A stretch of 64,000 nucleotides of DNA, taken from contig OZ018321.1 in assembly GCA_963969495.1 (NCBI GenBank), positions 128,483,620 through 128,547,619 on the forward strand. The letters are read 5' to 3'. The DNA comes from Ceratothoa steindachneri. Its lineage: Eukaryota; Arthropoda; Malacostraca; Isopoda; Cymothoidae. Position 1 is the stretch's first letter, and each line of letters begins with the position of its first letter. Positions 1 to 9,650 of this stretch are shown here, piece by piece. A program made the position numbers and the translations under genes. The notes beneath the pieces are model-generated. The model was not told the origin of the DNA, searched no databases, and was given only the letters and a program-made list of their open reading frames with translations.

Positions 1-2
1 TC

Positions 3-1009
3 CCGGCTCCTGCCATTCTCCCTGACTACCCGCCTCAGCCGCTTATCGTTTTCCCCGTTGTGACCGCGTTGGAGCTTACAGCCCTGCTCTCGCGTTCTAA
101 GAAATCGAGCTCCCCAAAGGACATTTTTCCGCCTAAACTGTTATGTAAAATTTTGCCTGCTATCCTCCCAACGCTTCTTCACCTGTTCAACACTTCACTT
201 GAAACTGGTCTTGTTCCTTCTTCCCTGAAACGTACCCACATCCATCCGATTCTTAAAAAGCCTCAACTGAACCCCACTAACCCTTCCAATTATCGCCCGA
301 TTTTGCAACTTCCTTTCCTCTCTAAGGTTCTAAAGAGAGTGGTTGCTTCACGCATCAACAGTCACATGGAGGCCTGTAACATTGATAAAACCTATCAATC
401 TGGTTTCAAGTCAGGTCACTCCACAGAAACTGCCCTTCTCAATGTGTCCGATTGCTTAAGAAGAGCCGCAGACAGGGGTTGTGCCTCCATCCTCGTTCTA
501 CTCGATCTCTCCTCTACCTTCGATACTATTGACCATACCGTCCTACTTGATCGTCTCTACTGTTTCCTCGGCACATCAGGCACCGTGCTTGACTGGTTCC
601 GCTCTTACCTCTCGTCTCGTACCCAATCCGTTGTGATTGACGACGTTTCATCCGACTCTACCCCCATTCGCTTTGGAGTGCCACAAGGCTCTGTCCTTGG
701 CCCTCTACTATTTCGTATCTACCTTCTCCCTCTTAGTTCCCTTCTCCGTGATCTCGGTCTATCCTTCCACCTCTATGCTGATGACACTCAAATTTTCGTT
801 TCCTCATCCCCCACGTCTCTTGCCTACTCTATCACTGACCTCCTGGCTGCCTACTCCTCCATTTCTGACTGACTCTCTACCAACTTGCTCAGGCTTAATC
901 ACTTCAAAACTGAGGTCCTTCTCGTCAGCACCCCTGCTCTTGTCAAAAAATCTAAATCATTTTCTCTGACTGCGTTAGGAATCTGGGTGTTGTTTTTGAT
1001 GAGTATTTA
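3..1009 (+). pseudogene. Non-LTR retrotransposon reverse transcriptase fragment (L2/CR1-like)
   Basis: This is the reverse transcriptase core of a LINE. The frame is open from the window edge, so the 5' part is missing here. Visible RT blocks are NYRPI followed by a PFLSKVLKRVV block, QSGFKSGHSTETALL, LDLSSTFDTIDH (one catalytic Asp), GVPQGSVLGPLLF and the active-site box YADDTQIF. This wording is typical of the L2/CR1/Rex group and unlike the YVDD boxes of the I-like copies elsewhere in the window. The frame hits a TGA at 870-872 where the family normally has Trp, then continues as LRLNHFKTEVLLV. Around 970 a frameshift moves homology to another frame, where VRNLGVVFDEYL can be read at 974-1009. 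It is a dead copy cut off after the RT thumb, with no visible 3' tail. Clade assignment is by motif only. Confidence 0.88.
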
Positions 1010-1095
1010 TAGGTTACAGTGACGATTGGTTTGTTAAAAAACAAACCAATTAACAAATTGTAGTTAAAATTAGTTAATTAATAATGATATTGCAC

Positions 1096-1640
1096 TTAAA
1101 TATTCATTGAGTGTAGGTTTTTAGTGTTTGATATATAAAGATTCGAGGGTATTAGGCAATGTTGGTTGTTGTTAAAGGCTAATACTTCAAAATTCTCAAT
1201 AGAAATGTCAGTTTTACAACTTATGGTGTATTCCCTAATTGAAGAATTTTCCTTTTTATTTGATATTTTGTTTGTGCGCCAACTAGTCCCTATATGAGCA
1301 GAGAACCTAGCTCCAAGAGACCTGACAGTGCTGCCAATAATAAACATTATCACTGTGGAACTCCAAAGAGATAGGATCTTTACTGCTAAAAAAACTTCCT
1401 TTCGATAATTTGTTTATAAAAACTATTTGTGGGTTGATTTGGATAAAATATCTTCAAAAAATGAATAGGATTTTTCTTTTAAAAGTATCGTTTAAAAAAC
1501 CCATCTCTGAAATTAGTAAATATATGGGCATTTTAGGAACTTCTATGCAGGGTTGAGGGGGGTCAATGAGATTATCAAATAGCTTTTTTAAAACTCTATC
1601 ATATAGGTGAGAAGGAAATAAATTTTTTCTAAAATATTTC
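1096..1640 (-). pseudogene. Penelope-like element fragment (PLE-1), linker plus GIY-YIG endonuclease
   Basis: Read on the minus strand, the segment 1353-1096 starts with IIGSTVRSLGARFSAHIG and goes on to SSIREYTISC, IENFEVLAFNN and a final LHSMNI. This is the GIY-YIG endonuclease layout of Penelope elements (family form YIGSTxRxLxxRxxEH). Upstream on the same strand, in a second frame, come DRVLKKLFDNLI, VPKMPIYLLISEMGF and FINKLSKGSFFSSKDPISLE, which match the RT-to-endonuclease linker of the same elements. The two frames are joined by a frameshift near 1340 and there are other small breaks. No RT catalytic core is seen. It is a 3' fossil; Penelope elements prime at the target with this nuclease. 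Its GIY-YIG differs clearly from those at 20.7 kb and 22 kb, so it belongs to another PLE subfamily. Confidence 0.82.
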
Positions 1641-1692
1641 CCATATATATATGGTTTCTAAACTATTTCCCATATATATATGGTTTCTAAAA
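1636..1692. repeat. 29-bp tandem duplication
   Basis: A 29-bp unit containing CCCATATATATATGG is repeated twice in a row with about one mismatch. It lies just past the recognisable end of the PLE-1 fossil and overlaps no gene. Confidence 0.8.
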
Positions 1693-2552
1693 AAATATAA
1701 TTTAATCTGTAAATATCCCAGAAACTACATATTCCAGCCATCCAGCCAGATGAAACTGAAAAGATATAATGGTGAGCACTATAGGACATATTCCTCAGTC
1801 TAAACAAAAATATCAAAGGTACATATATGAATTCCATGAACGATTTCACAATTATTCAATATGGATACCTCCTGAAACACGGTGCACCTCAAGTAGGTAA
1901 TCGAACTCATGCCAAACTTGCTGAAGCATGTTAATGGTAATCGCCTCCTATGCGGCAGTGATTTTATGCTTGATTTCCTCTTGCTTCACAGATGCTCATC
2001 ACTGAAAACAAGACATTCACTGAACTCAGATCCTTCAATTTTCTCTAGCATATCAGCACAAAATTGTCTGAACTCCCGCTTATCTAAATTTTAAGCCTGA
2101 AAGAGCTTCAAATGGTAGAGTTTCATCTGAAAGTGTTTATTCACGGGACAACAAACTGTCTTTGGAAGAATCTAGGATTCTAGGCTTCCTCTTAGTCTGG
2201 ATTGCTTTGAAATTCACAAGAGTTTTTCGAGAACCAGCTCGACCGTCTCTCCCTATGCTGGTGGTTCTCTATACTTTTTTATCCTGGGCAAGGCAGCCTT
2301 CCTTTTTGAATTTTTTTTTGACATGTCCAAATCTGCATTGTTGTTTGTTATATTTTTTGAGAATTCTCTCACAAATTCACGCTGCAGAGTCTTGTTCGAC
2401 TGTGTTTTCTAGCATACTCTAACACACAAAACGCCTTTTTTTTCAGTGAATGGCATTATATACCTGAAAACCTGAAAACATAATAATAAAAATCATATTA
2501 CATAAAATTTTGACGCGTTTCCACATATGCTGTTTACATGTAAGGTCAATTA
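1693..2552. other. Stretch without recognisable genes
   Basis: Short open frames exist on both strands but none has a recognisable motif. Frames near 1909-2422 read as low-complexity leucine/serine sequence. I see no repeats beyond A/T-rich runs. Confidence 0.5.
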
Positions 2553-2554
2553 AG

Positions 2555-2592
<38 letters not shown>
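2553..2592. repeat. (TA)n microsatellite
   Basis: About 19 uninterrupted TA units. Unlike the arrays near 5.8, 13.3 and 32.2 kb, no inverted-repeat arm is visible next to it. Confidence 0.9.
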
Positions 2593-2595
<3 letters not shown>

Positions 2596-2768
2596 GAAAA
2601 GAATCTGCTTTCTATCGTTAAAATTATAACACCACTCTTTATCCACAAATCTCTATTCCAGAAGTACGTCCTTTAATGCCAGCCGAATATTTTGCTTTCC
2701 GATATAAGCTCCGCTCATTAACGCAAATAATATGCAAACAAATATACCCTTTGTATTCAAAAAAAGAA

Positions 2769-3946
2769 TTAGCCTTGTAGCGAGGGAAGGAGTTGCTTGT
2801 AGTGACGTAGGGAGGTGATGCTTGATTGTGCTTGGGCTGTCAGATGCAACATAAAGACATTTTCAGTAGGCGGCAACGATTTCAGCAAAGTTGCCTTGTT
2901 CGTCTGGAATTTGTTAGCCCTAGCATCTGACACTGACATTCCTGGGATGGCATTACTTTTTGTATAAGTCCTAATCATAAGATCTCGAGCTTGGTTGATC
3001 AAGTCATCCATAATATTTAACTGTCCATTTCCAACAAATGCTTCAAGCGTACTGGTGTTGACTTTGGTCGATACAGTGAGCCATCCTTTTTTGCTGGTGA
3101 AGAAAGGGTGGCTTGTAATATTCCTTGCACTGAAAATGTGTAGAAATGGCAGCGATTTGCATTGTGATGGCTGAAGGGATTTTGTAATTTCATGAATTGG
3201 CAAGTAACGCAATGACCCAGAGCTCTTCAAGCGGTGTCATCAGTGTTGATGAATTATGATAGATGCATAGAGTTATGTCATTAGTGTCATTGAAATGCAC
3301 AATAACACACTCAGGTGCATCCTTGTTCACAGAGAAGAGGGTGTAGAGAATGATTCTGGTGTCCGATTCTTCGTGTGTTGATTCAAGCTTATCAACGTCA
3401 GATACACTTCTTCCTGTTAGAAAAACTGACTTGGAAATTTCTTGAAAGCCACCACCATGAATGAACTTTGATTATTTCCTCTTGACTATTTCCTCGGTAG
3501 TAACTTTGCAAGCTGATCGTTTACCACGGAATCATTTTTTACCACACATCACACATCATTCCATATCATGATAGGGATCAGTTGCTGATCTAGTGGCATG
3601 ACTTGGAGTAGATTCATCAGCGACGCTGGATGTTGGTGGTCTAGATTCAGATGAAGAATCAGCTTGCTTCCATTGTGTACAACTCAAACAGTTTTCGTTT
3701 AAGTAATGATTGATGCATTTTTCATACCATTTGCGAACATTCTGTAACAACCAATCTGTAACTTTCACCGCATTCTCCAAGCGAATTGCTGTAGCATATT
3801 TCCTGATTGCGATTGCATTTTTCAGTTTTTCAACAGTGGTTGGTTGTACTTTATATAATCTTAAGCCTTTGGTGACGCGTGAAGCTCGACAAAGTATACA
3901 GATATCATAGTTAGTTGTTTCTTCATCAGCTTTTTGTCTAAAAAAA
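2769..3946 (-). pseudogene. Broken gene of an unnamed invertebrate family with CxxC motifs
   Basis: Three minus-strand pieces read as one decayed protein. Piece 1 (about 3946-3556) has CILCRASR, then VTDWLLQNVRKWYEKCINHYL, and ends at a TGA. Piece 2 (about 3530-3230) shows CVMCGKK, an internal stop, then ESTHEESDTRIILYTLF and HFNDTNDITL. Piece 3 (3230-2769) reads LRYLPIHEITKSL, CKSLPFLHIFSARNITSHPF and LKSLPPTENVFMLHL. This resembles, from memory, a large uncharacterised protein family in marine invertebrates with a pattern SHEEADTR ... PVH ... LPAFHALTGCDTTS ... MSLPPTSANLLLH; here several of those residues are changed. Pieces 2 and 3 are joined by a frameshift near 3230. The family function is unknown to me; it often looks repeat-associated. 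Calling it a pseudogene is firm, the family link moderate. Confidence 0.6.
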
Positions 3947-5759
3947 AGAAAATAACCTTAAAATCATGCCAATGCTGTTCCTGAGCATCCAAAAACTAAT
4001 AATTTAATAAAAAAAGTCAATAATAAGGTTATATACATTTTATTGTAAAAAATAACAAATCATACACAATTAAAATATTTGTTTATGCAATAATTTAGCC
4101 TAAAAATACACACTATGCCTAATATATTATAAACCGTTGCCTATACAGTATTTAAATGAATTTCAATGAATTCTACGACCCCCTAAACCCCAGAATAAAC
4201 ATATTACACTTTCACATCCGATCAATATTGACCAATATACGGAGATTTTAAGGAACGGTGGCCATCTTGGACTTGAACAAGAATTAAGCAGGTGGTTTGC
4301 GAGGTTGTGAACTTAGAGGTGATAACTGAGGGTCTAAGGAATCCAACCATACCCCAAAACCTTTTACAACATCCCGTGTCAGATGGACTGTAATATTGGG
4401 GCTTGGCCCCCAGGTATAAAGAAAACTTATAAAATCTTATTAAATTACTTATGTGTAATAATACAAAAATGGTAAGATTCTATAATTATGTAAAACATTG
4501 CAAATGAATTAAATTTATATTAAATTCATATTAAATGAATTAAGTAGTCTAATATGGACTCAGTTTGTTTGATTTAGGACCTTTAAAAGAAATTCCTTCT
4601 TTGGTCATTATATTAAAGGAAAATGTTGTATTAATTCCTTATATACTATTGAATAGCAATTTTAAGATTCTTAGTAGTCTAAGAATTTGTATAATAAGTT
4701 AATGTAGGTATAGAGAATAAATTTAATATTATGATGTTTATGTTAAAATACCCCATGTATGCGGGCTGTGTATGTAAAAAAGGGAGTTGGACGGCGCTTA
4801 AGGATCAAATATCTAATCAAGAAAAGACCTTCCAACTTCCTGCTGAATAAAGAATATTGAATCCAGCTCCAAAATTCATTTTACCTGTGAGGAAATCTCT
4901 GATCACTTTTACTCAAACGCCAATCAAGCAAGAAGGGAACCTTCTACTATTTTGGAGTTAGTGCCTAATGAATACTAGGAATTCAAACTAGAAGCAAACC
5001 GGTAGTCGCAAAGCTGAATCTAGAAACTCATTTAGCTACCCCAAGAGTGGTTTCCAAAACTCGGTGAAAAATTACCCTTGGTAATCTCTTCACTCCCTAA
5101 GAGCTTACCCAGTCTACCAATCTATAGGCTTACACGCGGATCTGAATTATTCAAATCGGTAGAAATGCAGAAAACGTAGATATAACTGTTGCGAATCACT
5201 CAGTCTACTCAATGGAGGATAGCAAAACAATTCGTTCACGGGAGATGGTCACAAAGAAGCATAATAACAACTCATATGTGTTGAAAGCTCAGCCTCTATT
5301 ATCAAAGAAATGGTTTGGGTAGGAAATTTATTGGCTCAAAAAGAAGTCAAGTAAACGGTGATATACATATACAATCTTCTTAGATAATGGGGTACTTCCA
5401 GAGTATCATCAGCTGTTCGTTTGGGATGACTACATTATACACAAGATGTCGCACCTTCACATAATATCCAAGCGCGTCAGGATTATTCAGAAAAACAGCC
5501 TTAATTTAATCTGAAAGGGTCAATGAACGTCTGAATCCTTTGATTGTATATAATATGATGCAGTATTTTAAATCGTTTTCCTCATGGCAAATTTTGCGCC
5601 AAGCACAAACATAATTTTACTGAAAATGGACTTAAAAACTTATCATTAGGGAATGGGAAGATATTACATTAAATGAAGTTTAGAAGTTGATCTTTCATGG
5701 AAAAAGGGATTGGGGACAATATGCGAATAGTAGTGGCAGTCATAATGATCAATTATTTA

Positions 5760-5760
<1 letters not shown>
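3947..5760. other. A/T-rich stretch without recognisable genes
   Basis: About 1.8 kb with stops in all frames and no motif I can name. Segments around 4440-4740 are strongly A/T-rich; 4780-5500 has a more even composition but no open frame of note. Confidence 0.5.
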
Positions 5761-5794
<34 letters not shown>

Positions 5795-6137
5795 AATTTT
5801 GTTGAAGACCATTGTGTATTTTGCCAAAATTAATTTCCGTTGGCAACTTCATCTTCTTCTAACTAGCTTTTTATTCCAACTTGTAGATGGCGGATTACTT
5901 GTGCACTATTCATCTCTTTTTTAAATGAATGTGTTTGGTAAAAACCAAACTAAATTGCTAAGCTTTCGATCTTATTCGATCATCTTCGGAGCGTTTTGAA
6001 ATGTTTTTAGCGATATAGTTTGTTTTTTTCCAAACTAGTTAGAAGAAAAGAAAGTTGTCAAAGGAAATTAATTAAGGCAAAATACACAACGGTCTTCAAC
6101 AAAATTTGCTTACAAGAAAGACTGCTATCCAACCACA

Positions 6138-6173
<36 letters not shown>
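5761..6173. repeat. Inverted repeat bounded by (TA)n on both sides (IR-1)
   Basis: A (TA)n array at 5761-5790 is followed at once by arm 1 (5792-5869, beginning GCAAATTTTGTTGAAGACC). The reverse complement of this arm is found at 6033-6109 with a handful of mismatches, and a second TA array follows at about 6139-6173. The 163-bp spacer contains AGCTTTCGATCTTATTCGAT and a CATCTTCGGAGCG string. The same plan, TA array, arm, spacer, inverted arm, TA array, recurs at 32134-32614 and around the PLE-3 fossil. I infer a remnant of a Penelope-type inverted terminal repeat, or a MITE-like element, but no coding part remains. Confidence 0.75.
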
Positions 6174-6174
<1 letters not shown>

Positions 6175-6178
<4 letters not shown>

Positions 6179-7522
6179 GGGAAATCGATATCACACCCTC
6201 AAAACTGGGGCCCTGCTCGGGAACCGCAACGTCCTGGCATTTTTGGCGGTGTAACCTTATTACTTACCCCCTCTCTCTTCTCTTGCCTCAAGGATCACCA
6301 AGATAGCCTTCCCCCAACCACATAATGCACTACTCATCAGATTGCTTACCCCTGCGAGCCTAACATTGGTTAAACCAGCAATAATTGCACTTAATATGCG
6401 AAATTAGAGGAGCAATAACCAAATGCCAGAAGGTGCCTTTGGAGCTAGGGGAAAGACGCTCTGAAAAAAAACGTTAAAGGTGGAGACTTAATTCCGCCGT
6501 CCTTCCCCCTCCTCATTTCCCTATCATCAGTGAGGTGGCGAAGTGTATATGCCGATTACTGCTAAAGAACGTGGAAGATCGAGTTTGCGATCGAGACAAC
6601 GAAGTCCGGCTAAGTGACTGGCAACCCTACAAAAGGAACACAGAAGAAGCTCATGCTGAGCCAGTTCCTGGTGGTCACACTGAAATTTAAGTTAGCTTGT
6701 ATTGCGAAACAAGTTCAACTAGCTCTCTTCAGAGAAACCCCCTATCCTCGTGTACAACAAAACCAAGAGATAGTCCTCGCCATTGAGGAATACCTCAAAG
6801 TGAATCCCTCAAGCACTCTCATTTCTAAAAGGATTCACTCGTTTGCTTATCGCTCGTCAGTGCGAATTATTTCCAGATAAACCCGAAGATTGGAAGAAGC
6901 ATAGTTCCCCTGTCCCGTTGGTGAAATCATCTTACCAAGACAACGTGCTTAACGCCATCCGTTGCACGCATCGAGTTCATCTGGGGCTTTAAAATTATGC
7001 CCGCGCCAGAAAATCATCTGAACTGGCAGTGAAGACGTCCATGCGTCTGCCCGAAAACAAGATTCTGGAGGCTACACAAAAATTGAAGCCAAGGTCAGTC
7101 TCAAACCTGATTCTCGTGTGGTTTTTAAAGGAATAAATAAATTCCATTATCTGTTTTTTGAATGTCAATTAACGTTCTATATTAAAGTGAGCTTTGGGTC
7201 AACCATTACTGTATATTCAATTGTGTAATTTAGTAAGTCTCAATTAAACCTATTTAATTTAAAACTGTGTAGTTTGTTTGGTAGATTTCAATTTTTGTTC
7301 ATGTTGCATTTAAAGGTCTATTTTTTTAGAAACGTTTATTTCAATCCTCGAAACACTGAGCATGGCAATAGAATCCCTCAAAGATTAAAAATAACGTAAT
7401 AATAATTAAAATTATAATAATCAAATATAGCACTTTTAGAGAACTTAATCCCGGAGTTTTTGAATTACGTCACAAACCTATACTTACGTACACCATTAAT
7501 CGGTCCTTGCAATACCATGACA
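6175..7522 (+). repeat. 5' LTR of Gypsy-1
   Basis: Begins TATAGGGAAATCGATATC (the 3' LTR has TGTAGGG, so the starting TG is mutated) and ends CCATGACA. It matches the 3' LTR in blocks such as CGTCCTGGCATTTTTGG and TCATGCTGAGCCAGTTCC. It carries about 516 bp (roughly 6927-7442) absent from the 3' LTR, which is either an insertion here or a deletion there. An AATAAATAAA string lies inside this extra block. A 264-nt open frame at 6614-6880 has a counterpart in the other LTR at 12874-13089 but looks fortuitous. Confidence 0.85.
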
Positions 7523-7527
7523 TAAAT

Positions 7528-7545
7528 ATTTGGTGTCAGATTTTA
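7528..7545 (+). promoter_or_regulatory. Candidate primer binding site of Gypsy-1
   Basis: The string ATTTGGTGTCAGATTTT begins a few bases past the end of the 5' LTR, where a tRNA primer site is expected. Gypsy-2 has a related TTTTGGTGTCCTGTG about 30 bases past its own 5' LTR. The shared TGGTGTC suggests a common primer; I did not assign the tRNA. Confidence 0.45.
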
Positions 7546-7825
7546 TCGGTATTGGAAGAACTCAGTATAGTTGTTTGTCTTGCTTTCCTTTTAGGAATAG
7601 TAAATACATGCCTAGCGTTCGAGGAAAAGTTAAACATAAAAAGGTCTGTCTATAAATTAGTGGTTAATTGTCGGTGATTATCACGTTAATGTTATTAATT
7701 AATTTTTGTGGAGTGGTATTCCAATTGGCGGAAATTGTTGGGATAAGGGTGAGTTAGGCAGCGCGCTACTTGTTCAAGGTTGCATAAGTACCTTTAGCAT
7801 ATCGGTGAGTTTTTAGGCGAATAGA

Positions 7826-8390
7826 CAGAGATAAAATAGAAGCATTTGACAGATTCCACAAACTAGCTGAAGCTTTGGGACTAAGAGGCAAGGAACTAGT
7901 TGCCTATGTCCAGGAACGAGAAGACAAACGAGAGCAAGCCGAAAGGAAATCGAAAAGAGAAAAGAGACAAGCAGAAAGGGAAGCAGAAGAAAGAAAATTA
8001 GAAACGGAAGAAAGAAAATTACGACGGGAAGCAGAAGAGAACAAACGAGTACGCGTTCATGAAAGAGAAATGAGCAAGGATTTAGCGGAAGCCAATTCCA
8101 TAGGATCCCTAGCTGGGGCTACACAGATAGCCGCGATGAAAATCCCAGCTTATAAAGAAAACAAAGACCTTTTTTCGTGCCTGACACACTTCGAAAAGAT
8201 ATTCGATTTAAATCACTGGGACATAGAGACAGAGGGGCTCGCCAGATTAGTGCCTCTGCTTAGTACCCGGCTTCGTGACGTATTCATCTCATTACATTCC
8301 GAGGCTTTCGTGGACTACAACACGTGCAAATACGAGATACTGGCCACCGTCGATCTGAACCCTGAAGAGTCTCGGATCAAGTTTAGGTAG
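7826..8390 (+). pseudogene. gag N-terminal part of Gypsy-1 (coiled-coil and capsid-like)
   Basis: The frame opens at about 7826 with DRDKIEAFDRFHKLAEALG, then GKELVAYVQEREDKREQAER, a long Lys/Glu/Arg coiled-coil stretch, and a capsid-like block: AAMKIPAYKENKDLF, LTHFEKIF, LNHWDIETEGLARLVPLLS, RLRDVFISL. The same order (LSGKDLLNYVQ, charged coil, LPAFNDGEEFGSFF, HFERIFQINRWDLE) is seen in Gypsy-2. This is a gypsy gag, the structural protein that packages the RNA. There is no ATG at the start of the open frame. The frame ends at 8388-8390 and homology continues only in scraps. Confidence 0.75.
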
Positions 8391-8860
8391 GCCAGAATTC
8401 AGCCAGGCCAAACATACAGGTAATTGGGATTTATAATCAGGTGGCATCTCCAATATAGAGTCAGAACAAGTGGGGAATGAATTCGACTCCCTCACCGATT
8501 TCATGCCAAAGGACCAATTACTATGTACCCTACCACCAGAGATACGCGCCTTCGTCAAGGACAGACGAGCCGCGTCATTCAAGGACTGTTTAGAGGGAGC
8601 AGATCTGCATGCTTCCAACCATAGGTTATAGCCTCAAGAGCTCAAAAAGAACCAGCCCTTGTCTTCCAAGAAAGTTGGGTATCCCCATAAAATATTTTCT
8701 CCAAAGAAAGGGGGATATGCCCAGAAATCCCCACAAAATAATCCCCCTAAGTTCGTCAAGAACTTCAGACACCACAGAAACCCCATAACCTGTTTTAATT
8801 GTGGCACTCCAGGTCACATTAGTTATAATTGCCCCTAAAATTCGAGGCTTAAGTCGCACT
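8391..8860 (+). pseudogene. gag C-terminal remnant of Gypsy-1 with zinc knuckle
   Basis: Degenerate continuation of gag. A clear CCHC zinc knuckle, CFNCGTPGHISYNC (C-x2-C-x4-H-x4-C), is encoded at 8791-8832 and followed by a proline and a stop. Before it, the sequence is Lys/Pro-rich, as expected between capsid and nucleocapsid. Several stops and frame changes separate it from the upstream block. Confidence 0.7.
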
Positions 8861-8961
8861 CGAGTCAGTAGGTCTATAACCTCGCTGCAACGCTTGACCA
8901 AGAACAACCTCGTAATCCCGCCCTTCCGTTGACCCCATCGATTTCCCCTGACCAACAAGTG

Positions 8962-9516
8962 AACTTTGTGGTTAACAAAAATTCTCCTGAAGGACTAAAG
9001 TTCGAGACTGAGGCCGTAAATGGTCACCGAGTCTCATCCTTGTTACGCGACACGGGGTGAAACTGTATCGTTGTGTCAAATAAATTGCTTCTCCCTGTCA
9101 GCCACCAACACCAGAAGTTCGTGGTTGTCCAGGATTTCCTGGGTAGACCAACCAAGTTCCCCGTTGTCAGAAGCCACATTCAGTCGCAGTATTTTTCTGG
9201 CTGTACCGAGGTAGTGGCAGCGCCTATTAGATACTTCTCAATATTAATAGGCCAGAGCGCCCAGCTCTCCCCAAATCCGGTGGCTCAGCTTTTAGTTACC
9301 CGGATGCCCGCAAATAAGAGGTCTACGGTCCCGACCCCTTTATCTCCTCGTGAGAACCACGTAGACGAAGAGCTTAGTTCCCAAGCCTTCGATATGGCCC
9401 ATGAAGTAGGTCCGACCCTCCCACCCCTGGAAGGGAAGGCAGCGAAAGAGGAAAAAGAAAGCGAAGAAAGAAAAATGATGAACATAACAATAGAAGAAAG
9501 AACAATATATAAATAA
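8962..9516 (+). pseudogene. Retropepsin-like protease remnant of Gypsy-1
   Basis: Reads VNKNSPEGLKFETEAVNG, then HRVSSLLRDTG at 9025-9057 with the aspartic protease signature DTG. The codon after DTG is TGA (9058-9060), exactly where the family has Ala. The same frame then continues as NCIVVSNKLLLPV, a Val-rich block and FPVVRSHIQSQYF down to 9516. Gypsy-2 has the matching NGRRVSNLVRDTGA. The last 40 codons run into purine-rich sequence. It is a dead gypsy protease; RT should follow but is absent. Confidence 0.75.
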
Positions 9517-9600
9517 AGAGAGAGAGAGGGGTAGAAGAAAGAAGAATACAGATAAAATAGAAGACGAAGAAAGAAGAATACAGATGGGGAAAGAACTAGC
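9430..9600 (+). repeat. Purine-rich low-complexity tract with a 32-bp period
   Basis: About 170 bp is nearly pure A and G on this strand. The 20-mer GAAGAAAGAAGAATACAGAT occurs at 9534-9553 and again at 9566-9585. It lies in the former protease-to-RT interval of Gypsy-1. Confidence 0.75.
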
Positions 9601-9635
9601 ACAAGCGGATAACGGGTATCCCCTACCCCCAGTAG

Positions 9636-9648
9636 TCTTCCCCCAGAA
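9636..9648. repeat. Target-site duplication of I-like copy A
   Basis: TCTTCCCCCAGAA stands just before copy A and is repeated exactly at 11550-11562 right after its poly(A). The 13-bp length equals that of copies B and D. Confidence 0.95.
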
Positions 9649-9650
9649 AG

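Noticed and set aside
1880..1915. tRNA-like B-box (GAGTTCGATTACC on the minus strand), possible SINE
   Set aside because: No matching A-box, acceptor pairing or dispersed second copy is visible in the window.
5697..5924. 75-codon frame across the TA array and arm 1 of IR-1
   Set aside because: It is produced by the TA repeat (YIYIYI) and arm sequence; no protein signal.
6614..6880. 88-codon frame in the Gypsy-1 5' LTR with a similar one in the 3' LTR
   Set aside because: The similarity follows from LTR identity; the two frames end differently and have no known domain.
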